Below, in pieces: positions 57,555 to 64,000 of a DNA stretch of 64,000 nucleotides; position 1 is the stretch's first letter, and each line of letters starts with the position of its first letter. This stretch comes from Aegilops tauschii subsp. strangulata (taxonomy: Eukaryota > Streptophyta > Magnoliopsida > Poales > Poaceae). The translations under genes were made by a program, and so were the position numbers. The stretch is taken from contig NC_053040.3 in assembly GCF_002575655.3 (NCBI RefSeq), positions 465,854,780 to 465,918,779 on the forward strand, written 5' to 3'. The notes under the pieces are model-generated. The model was not told the origin of the DNA, did no database searches, and saw nothing but the letters and a program-made list of their open reading frames with translations.

Positions 57555-57558
57555 AAGT

Positions 57559-57570
57559 TGGTATCAGAGC
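57559..57570 (+). other. Primer-binding site, initiator tRNA-Met type
   Basis: TGGTATCAGAGC, a full 12-base match to the expected site, four bases after the LTR end. Confidence 0.9.
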
Positions 57571-57665
57571 ACACGCTGACTGTAGGACAAGACCACTAAG
57601 CTTAAGCCCTAGAAAGCTTCTCTCTTCTCATTTCTGACCCCTCTCCACTTTCTACTCTTTTAGGA

Positions 57666-58384
57666 ATGGCGAATGCAAGGAGCAAGTTCATGCAACCAGA
57701 TGAAGACACGCCGTTTGGTCGACATTTGAAGGAAGTCACCAAGTACTTGAACATAGGAATACCAAGCATCACCGGAACCTACAACGCCACATTACCTGAA
57801 GAGGAGAGCTGGAAGATTCAAGTTATCATTCCAGGAAGGATGTTTAGTGCCATAAGATTGGTTTTCGAAGCACCAACTTGGAGTTTAGGGAAGAGCATGG
57901 CCGCACACATCGCCATGGGACGCATTGGAGAAGTCTATCACCAGGAGCTTAAGGATACAATTTACCAAATTTGTGGACGCCGAGACGCGCAATGGGAGAT
58001 GATCAGAACCAAGAAGGATGGATCAATTGCAGCTTTCATCCAGGAGCAGAACCAACATATTCGTCGCCAGGAGAACCAGATGTGCACGGACAAGGAAGAA
58101 CTGAAGAAGGCATTAACAAATATAAAGAGCTCCAAGAAGAACTCAAGGCTACACGCGAAGATTATTTGGAGGAAATCAACGCACTAGTAGGGAAGAATGA
58201 CGACCTGGAGAAGAAGATTGGAGTATTCATGGGAAATCCAGTGCCAAAAGCAGAAGTCGACGAATGCACTTGTCCGGATAACTACATCATCATCGACGAC
58301 ACCGACTCGGAACCAAGTGAAGACGACTGGGTTGATGAAGCTGGAGCAGACATCATGGAGTCTTCAACGGATCAGAATTTCTAG
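57666..58384 (+). pseudogene. Extra ORF upstream of gag in the Tekay-type element, frameshifted
   Basis: From MANARSKFMQPDEDTPFGRH the frame runs to about 58115 (ESWKIQVIIPGRMFSAI, SMAAHIAMGRIGEVYHQELKD). One base then seems lost, because the sensible continuation is in another frame: KYKELQEELKATREDYLEEI, NALVGKNDDLEKKIG, then an acidic tail (DDTDSEPSEDDWVDEAG) to the TAG at 58382-58384. The second part predicts a coiled coil. The whole would be about 239 residues. It is not gag, which follows at 58584 with its own start. I do not recognise a known domain. Extra ORFs occur in some plant gypsy elements; function unknown. Same-strand position between primer site and gag suggests expression from the genomic RNA. 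Confidence 0.65.
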
Positions 58385-58583
58385 TAGACCACCATATCAG
58401 TAGTAGTTTTCCTCCATTTAATAGTATAGTTCAAGCACTTTGTAACGCTAGTTAGATAGATTGTTTTCCCTTGTTTGAATTGATTGAGTGATATTGATTG
58501 TATTTGTCTCATGAGCATATGGGTAGTGTTTTCCCTCTAGACCTCATTCTATTCTTAACTCTCATCTTTTCCAAACCTATCAG

Positions 58584-60722
58584 ATGCCTCCGAGACGCGA
58601 CACCGGATTTGTTTTCCCGCCAGAGATCACCCAGTTGATTCAGCAACAGAATGCCCTGATGCAAGTGTTAGTGCAGAACCAAGGCAACAACAACAACAAC
58701 CCACCGCCACCACCACCTGTTGATCACTTAGCCCGTTTCCTAAGGCTAAACCCGCCGGTGTTTTCTAGTAGCACCGAGCCGATTGTAGCAGATGATTGGC
58801 TCCGCAAAGTTGGAAGGGAGTTGACCACTGCAGGATGCACAGATGCGGAAAGAGTGCGTTTTGCCGCACATCAGCTTGATGGACCCGCAGCATCATGGTG
58901 GGAGAATTATACAGCCACGCACCCTATTGACACTGTCACATGGGACCAGTTTCAGCAAGCCTTCCGTACAGCTCATGTTTCAGCAGGAGCTATGGCTATG
59001 AAGAAGCGTGAGTTTCGCAACCTACGCCAAGGAGGACGCACCGTAGGCCAGTATGTGGAGGATTTCAGTAAGCTAGCACGTTATGCACCAGATGACGTTG
59101 CTACAGATGCTGCCAAGCAGGAGAAATTTTTGGAAGGGCTGAATGATGAACTGAGTATGCAGTTGATGGTAGCAACCTTCAACAACTACCAGGAGCTGGT
59201 AGATAGAGCTCTCATGATTGAAGGGAAGCAACAGCAGATTGAAAACCGCAAGAGGAAGTATGGACAAGGGAAGTACAATTCTGGAGCCCAGCAGAAGCCA
59301 CGATTTACCCTGAAGCCGGGAGGACAGTTTCAGCATACCCATGGAGGAGGTAGTTCGCACAACCATAATGGCTCCAAGATTGGTAATGGGAATGGAGGAG
59401 GCAACGGACAGAACCGCACCAACCCATCTACCCCAACCAAGAGGGATCTAAGTCACATTACTTGCTTCAAGTGCCAGAAGACTGGACATTATGCAACTGA
59501 TTGTCCTGAAGCCCAAAATGGAAATGGCAATGGAAGCTCTGGGAAGAAGCCGAACCCGTTCAACAAAGGGCATGTGAACCACGTGAGCGTGGAGGAAGTT
59601 GAAGCTCAGCCTGATGCAGTAATAGGTAAGTTTTTGGTTAAGTCATTTACTGCAACCGTTCTTTTCGATACTGGTGCATCGCATTCATACATATCAAGGG
59701 GATTTGTGAATAAGTTTAAGATGTCCACCCTAGTTCTCAAAACCCCTATGTTAGTAACCTCGCCAAGAGCAGAGTATATGGCAACCCAAGGATGTTTTCA
59801 GATACCGTTGGCCATTGGAAGGCATGTTTTCCCCTCAGACCTCATTGTTTTGGAATCACAAGGTTTGGATGTGATTTTGGGAATGGATTGGCTATCGTTG
59901 TATGGAGGAAACATCGATTGTGCCAGCAAGACGATTTTGCTTACCACCCCAGAAGGAAAAAGGATCAAGTATGTATCCCGGCATATGCCGAAGAGGACTC
60001 AAGTAAATTCCTTATCAGGAGTTGTACAGGAGGAAGTGCCAGTGGTGAAGGATTATCCGGATGTATTTCCAGAAGAGTTGCCAGGCATGCCACCAGATAG
60101 AGACATTGAGTTCTTGATTGAACTTTTGCCAGGCACAGGGCCAATATCTAAGAGACCATACAGGATGCCCGCAAAGGATTTGGAAGAACTTAAGAAGCAG
60201 ATCAAGGAGTTACTGGATAAAGGTTATATTCGCCCAAGTTCGTCACCTTGGGGATCACCAGTACTTCTAGTGGAGAAGAAAGATGGATCGCTGAGGATGG
60301 TTGTTGATTACCGAGGATTGAATGAAGTGACCATCAAAAACAAGTACCCACTGCCGATGATCAATGATTTGTTTGACCGCCTACAAGGAGCTAAAGTATT
60401 TTCCAAGATCGATCTACGATCAGGATACCATCAGTTAAAGATTCGAGAGCAGGATATACCAAAGACGGCTTTTACCACCAGATATGGATTGTATGAGTAT
60501 ACCGTTATGTCATTTGGACTGACTAACGCACCTGCCTATTTCATGAACCTGATGAACAAAGTGTTTATGGAGTTTCTGGATAAGTTCGTCGTGGTGTTCA
60601 TTGATGATATTTTAATCTTTTCCAAGGATGAAGAAGAGCATGAGGAGCATTTACGATTGGTACTTGAAAAGCTCAGAGAACATCAGTTATACGCCAAGTT
60701 TAGCAAGTGTGAATTTGGCTGA
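58584..60722 (+). pseudogene. Tekay-type gag-protease-RT, 5' part of gag-pol
   Basis: The start is [14 protein letters not shown]. The gag domain spans about residues 60-205 ([35 protein letters not shown]). The zinc knuckle [14 protein letters not shown] is near 293. Retropepsin [11 protein letters not shown] is near 361, with GMDWL downstream. RT follows: [29 protein letters not shown], the FIDDILIF active site near 671. The frame stops at TGA 60720-60722, because one base is missing in GAATTTGGCTG (60711-60721) compared with the family's FW-L reading. The rest of RT and all downstream domains are open in the next frame. An Asn run and proline run (residues 35-46) come from (AAC)n and (CCA)n. 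Confidence 0.93.
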
Positions 60723-62971
60723 AGGAAGTTGGATTCCTTGGACATGTTATTTCTGGAGAAGGAATAGCAGTAGACCCTGCCAAGGTTGACGCAGTGACAA
60801 GTTGGGAATCACCCACGACAGTGGGAGAAATCCGGAGTTTTCTTGGACTTGCAGGATACTACCGGAGATTTATCGAGAATTTCTCAAGGATTGCTAAGCC
60901 CATGACTGAGCTATTAAAGAAGGACACCAAATTCAATTGGACTGAGGAATGTGAAGCTAGTTTCCAAGAGTTGAAGAAACGACTGGTTACGTCACCAGTG
61001 TTGATTCTGCCAGATCAACGCAAGGATTATGAAGTTTATTGCGACGCTTCTCGTCGAGGACTTGGAGCAGTGCTTATGCAAGAAGGAAGAGTTGTGTCAT
61101 ATGCTTCACGACAACTTAAACCCCATGAGAAGAATTATGCTACGCACGATTTGGAATTAGCAGCCGTGGTGCATGCATTGAAGACATGGAGACGTTTCCT
61201 CATCGGAAACCATTGTGAGGTGTACACGGATCACAAGAGTTTGAAGTATATTTTCACGCAGAAGGAGTTAAATCTCAGACAGAGGAGATGGTTAGAGCTC
61301 ATTAAAGATTATGATATGAGATTGCATTATCACCCTGGAAAGGCTAACGTAGTAGCAGACGCGTTGAGCCGCAAGAGTCATGTCAACACCCTCATGACAG
61401 GAGAGTTACCTCAGGAGTTAGCCGAGGACCTTCGCGAGCTATGTTTGGAGATAGTCCCAAGAGGCTATTTAGCGGCATTGGAGATTCAGTCTACCTTGAT
61501 GGAAAGGATCAGAGAAGCTCAGAAGACAGACAAGGAGATTGAAGTGATAAAGGAGAAGATGAGCAAAGGAAAAGCCAAGGGATTTCGTGAGGATGAGCAC
61601 GATACCTTATGGTTTGAGGACCGTGTATATGTGCCAAATGATCCGGAGATCAGGAAGTTGATTTTGCAGGAAGCCCATGATTCACCGTACTCGATTCACC
61701 CAGGGAATACCAAGATGTATTTGGATTTGAAGAATACTTTCTGGTGGACCGGAATGAAGAAGGATATTGCAGAGTATGTAGCAGTTTGTGATGTGTGTCA
61801 GAGAGTGAAGGCAGAGCATCAGAAGCCAGCAGGATTGCTACAACCATTACCGATACCCGAATGGAAGTGGGATAAAATAGGCATGGATTTTATCACAGGA
61901 TTACCCAGGACTCGTTCAGGCTATGACTCAATATGGGTTGTAGTCGACCGATTGACGAAAGTGGCTCATTTCATTCCAGTGAAGACCACTTACACCAGTG
62001 CTAAGTTGGCAAAGATATACATGACCAGGATCGTATGTTTGCATGGAGTTCCGAGGACCATTGTATCAGACAGAAGAACCCAATTTACCTCGAAGTTTTG
62101 GAAGCAGTTACATGAAACATTGGGAACCAGGCTGGAATTTAGTACAGCTTTCCACCCACAGACAGATGGACAGACCGAGAGAGTCAACCAGATTTTGGAG
62201 GACATGTTGAGAGCATGTGCACTAGACTACGGATCCAGTTGGGACGACAATTTGTCATATGCAGAGTTTTCGTATAACAACAGTTATCAAACCAGTTTGA
62301 AGATGGCCCCTTTCGAAGCTTTGTACGGAAGGAGGTGTAGAACACCGTTGTTATGGGACGAAGTTGGAGACCGTCAGTTGTTTGGACCAGATTTGATTAA
62401 GGAGTCTGAACAGAAAGTGAGGTTGATTCGCGATAGGCTCAAGGTAGCCCAGTCCAGGCAGAAGAGTTATGCTGATTCTAAACGAAAGGAGACAGTTCAC
62501 GAAGTCGGAGACAGAGTGTATCTTCGAGTATCACCACTTCGAGGAGTGAAGCGCTTTGGAGTTAAGGGAAAGTTAGCGCCCCGTTTTATCGGACCATACA
62601 GAGTGTTGGAACGTATGGGAGAGGTTGCTTACAAGCTGGAATTGCCCGAAGGATTGTCTGGAGTTCATGATGTATTTCACGTATCCCGGTTGAAGAAGTG
62701 CCACGCAGAGATGGCTGAGATACCGCTGAGAGATACTGTGCCACTGGAAGCGATTCAGCTGGAAAGTGATTTGACCTATGAGGAGAAACCAGTTAAGATT
62801 CTTGAATATGCCAGCCGAGTTACCCGCAGCAAGGTTATCAAGTTTTGCAAAGTCCAGTGGAGTCACCACACGGAGGATGAAGCCACCTGGGAGCGAGAGG
62901 AAGATCTACGGAAAGACCACTCCCACTTGTTTTCTAGCCAACCCGAATCTCGAGGGCGAGATTCATCTTAA
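60719..62971 (+). pseudogene. Tekay-type RT end, RNase H, integrase and chromodomain
   Basis: This continues gag-pol after the one-base loss; the first ATG (60794) is not a real start. The order is RT thumb ([16 protein letters not shown]), RNase H ([48 protein letters not shown]), and integrase zinc finger (H..H in [20 protein letters not shown] in CDVCQRV). The catalytic core follows: [20 protein letters not shown] (most relatives have RG after SD; D is kept) and [14 protein letters not shown] with the E. The GPY/F-type tail is [21 protein letters not shown]. The chromodomain is at the end ([31 protein letters not shown]). Chromodomains of this kind can direct integration to marked chromatin (family knowledge). 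The frame is open to TAA 62969-62971. Confidence 0.93.
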
Positions 62972-62983
62972 GGGGGGTAGGTT
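62969..62983 (+). other. Polypurine tract of the Tekay-type element
   Basis: AAGGGGGGTAGGT directly before the 3' LTR. Confidence 0.8.
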
Positions 62984-64000
62984 TGTAACATCCCAAATTT
63001 TCAATTTGGTATGTTATACATAGATCATCATTGCATATCATGTTTTATTGCATTTTGACAAATCCTCGATAAATCCTAAGCAACTCAAGGACCCTCGGAG
63101 AGAGTTGGGGATTTTCTTGAATTTTCATATTTGATTTTCATCAAATAATAAGACGAGGATTTTGGTTTTAACTATTTTCTCTCCGGAAAAATATTTCATT
63201 TTAAAAATAAACGAGAGGAGAAAATATGACTTCTCCAAAACCATTGAAATACTGGAGGAAAAAAATGTTAAAATCTTTTATTGGAATTTATTTGGTTTTT
63301 ATTTGCAATTTTTATTGCATTAAAAATATTGCATGTTTTCAAAATGTTTATTTTGTGTTATAAAAATGTTCACCCTATTCTAGATTTTCTAACTAGACGG
63401 GGAAAATTTATTTTATATTTTTCTGACTTTTATTTATTTTTCTACGAATTATTTTCTGCGGAACTTATTAAAAAAAACGCGCGACGCCCGACCGGGCCGC
63501 AGCCCAGCCGAGCGCCGGCCCGCCCGCGCCCCTCTCCTTCTCCAGCACGTGCCCGCCGCCGCCGGAGTCCGCCATGGCCACGGGAGCCGCCTCCCGCTCG
63601 GCTTGCCCCCCCCCAAGCCACCGGAGCCCCCCCTCCCTCCTATATATACCCCCCTCTCTCTCTCCTCTCATCTCGCCCGTCACCGCCGCCGCACTTGCCG
63701 CCCCGCCGCCGCCGGTGTGAGCTCGGGAGCCGCCGCCGCCGCCGTTTGCCGCCGCCCCTCGCCACCCCTCGCCCTTTCCCCGAGCCCCGCCGCACCCGCC
63801 GCACCCCCCGCGCCCCGCCGGATCCTCGCCGGAGCCGCCCCGACGAGGTATACCCGATGCCTTTCGGTTTGCCGGTTTTCTTTAAAAAAAACCATTCGTT
63901 TTAAAAAAAACCTAGATCGATTTTTTTCGATTTTGTTATTTTGCGAGCGTTCACCGAACCGATCGTTTTAACGAACGCGCTCATTGGTTTTTCTCTGTTA
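62984..64000 (+). repeat. 3' LTR of the Tekay-type element, cut by the window end
   Basis: The first 1017 bp match 54818 onward. I see roughly a dozen substitutions plus small indels, including an extra CGCCACCCCT-like 10-bp repeat near 63765 and a shorter T/A run near 63900. The coding-looking ORFs across 63281-63971 are the same composition artefacts as in the 5' LTR. Confidence 0.92.

Larger units (their letters stand above)
54818..64000 (+). mobile_element. Tekay-type chromovirus (gypsy), nearly complete, runs off the window
   Basis: The 5' LTR (54818-57554) and the start of the 3' LTR (62984 onward) both begin TGTAACATCCCAAATTTTC. Between them are a tRNA-Met primer site, an extra ORF, gag-pol with C-terminal chromodomain, and a purine tract. 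The chromodomain and integrase order place it in the chromovirus branch of gypsy (Tekay/Del type). Gag-pol has one frameshift. It inserted into the Athila-type element to its left; the right TSD is outside the window. Confidence 0.92.

Overview
This window looks like intergenic DNA from a large grass genome of the Triticeae type (wheat, Aegilops, barley or rye). It is almost entirely transposable elements stacked inside one another. I see no intact host gene. The evidence for the group is the element mix: BARE1/WIS/Angela-type copia LTRs (internal strand reads TG-AAGGAAATATGCCC or TGTTGGAAATATGCCC), Athila-type gypsy elements with tRNA-Asp primer sites, a Tekay-type chromovirus, and CACTA transposons with CACTACTAGAAAAAGG or CACTACAAGAAA ends. 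Family names are from memory of the group and could not be searched.

The layers can be read from target-site duplications (TSDs). The deepest visible layer is a CACTA transposon, here CACTA-A (+ strand). Its transposase C-terminus is split into 13958-15033, 16209-16323 and 48235-48502. It was hit by (i) an Athila-type LTR on the left (1-1018 plus 13903-13957), (ii) a 1.17-kb hAT element (15034-16200, TSD GGTCAATC), and (iii) a very long solo LTR of about 4.7 kb (16324-48229, TSD GTTTT). The left LTR was hit by a BARE1/Angela-like copia (1019-13902, TSD GATAA), which was hit in turn by CACTA-B (7992-12351, TSD GAC). The solo LTR was hit by a full Athila-type gypsy (18129-45350, TSD GTGCG), which received CACTA-C (24754-33047, TSD TGA) and a complete BARE1-type copia (34962-43638, TSD GTTAG). 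To the right, the CACTA-A tail runs to about 49616. It is followed by a left-truncated Athila-type element with gag and protease only (49617-54817), interrupted by a nearly complete Tekay-type chromovirus (54818 to beyond the window end).

The most interesting content is CACTA-C. It has no visible transposase but carries, all in the same (minus) orientation, pieces of at least four unrelated plant genes: an importin-11/KA120-like exon-intron-exon, a DUF936-domain gene, an exosome RRP41-like exon, and an SQD2-like sulfoquinovosyltransferase exon. It also holds about 3.6 tandem copies of a 664-bp AT-rich unit. It therefore looks like a gene-capturing (Pack-type) CACTA. CACTA-B carries a separate 84-residue ORF that joins a viroplasmin/RNase H1 hybrid-binding-like domain to a C-terminal membrane helix, and a transposase whose C-terminal half has been replaced by a foreign tail.

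The retroelement coding regions range from badly decayed (copia at 2.9-6.5 kb) to nearly open (BARE1-type with one in-frame stop; Tekay-type gag-pol with one frameshift). The Tekay-type element also has an extra ORF upstream of gag.
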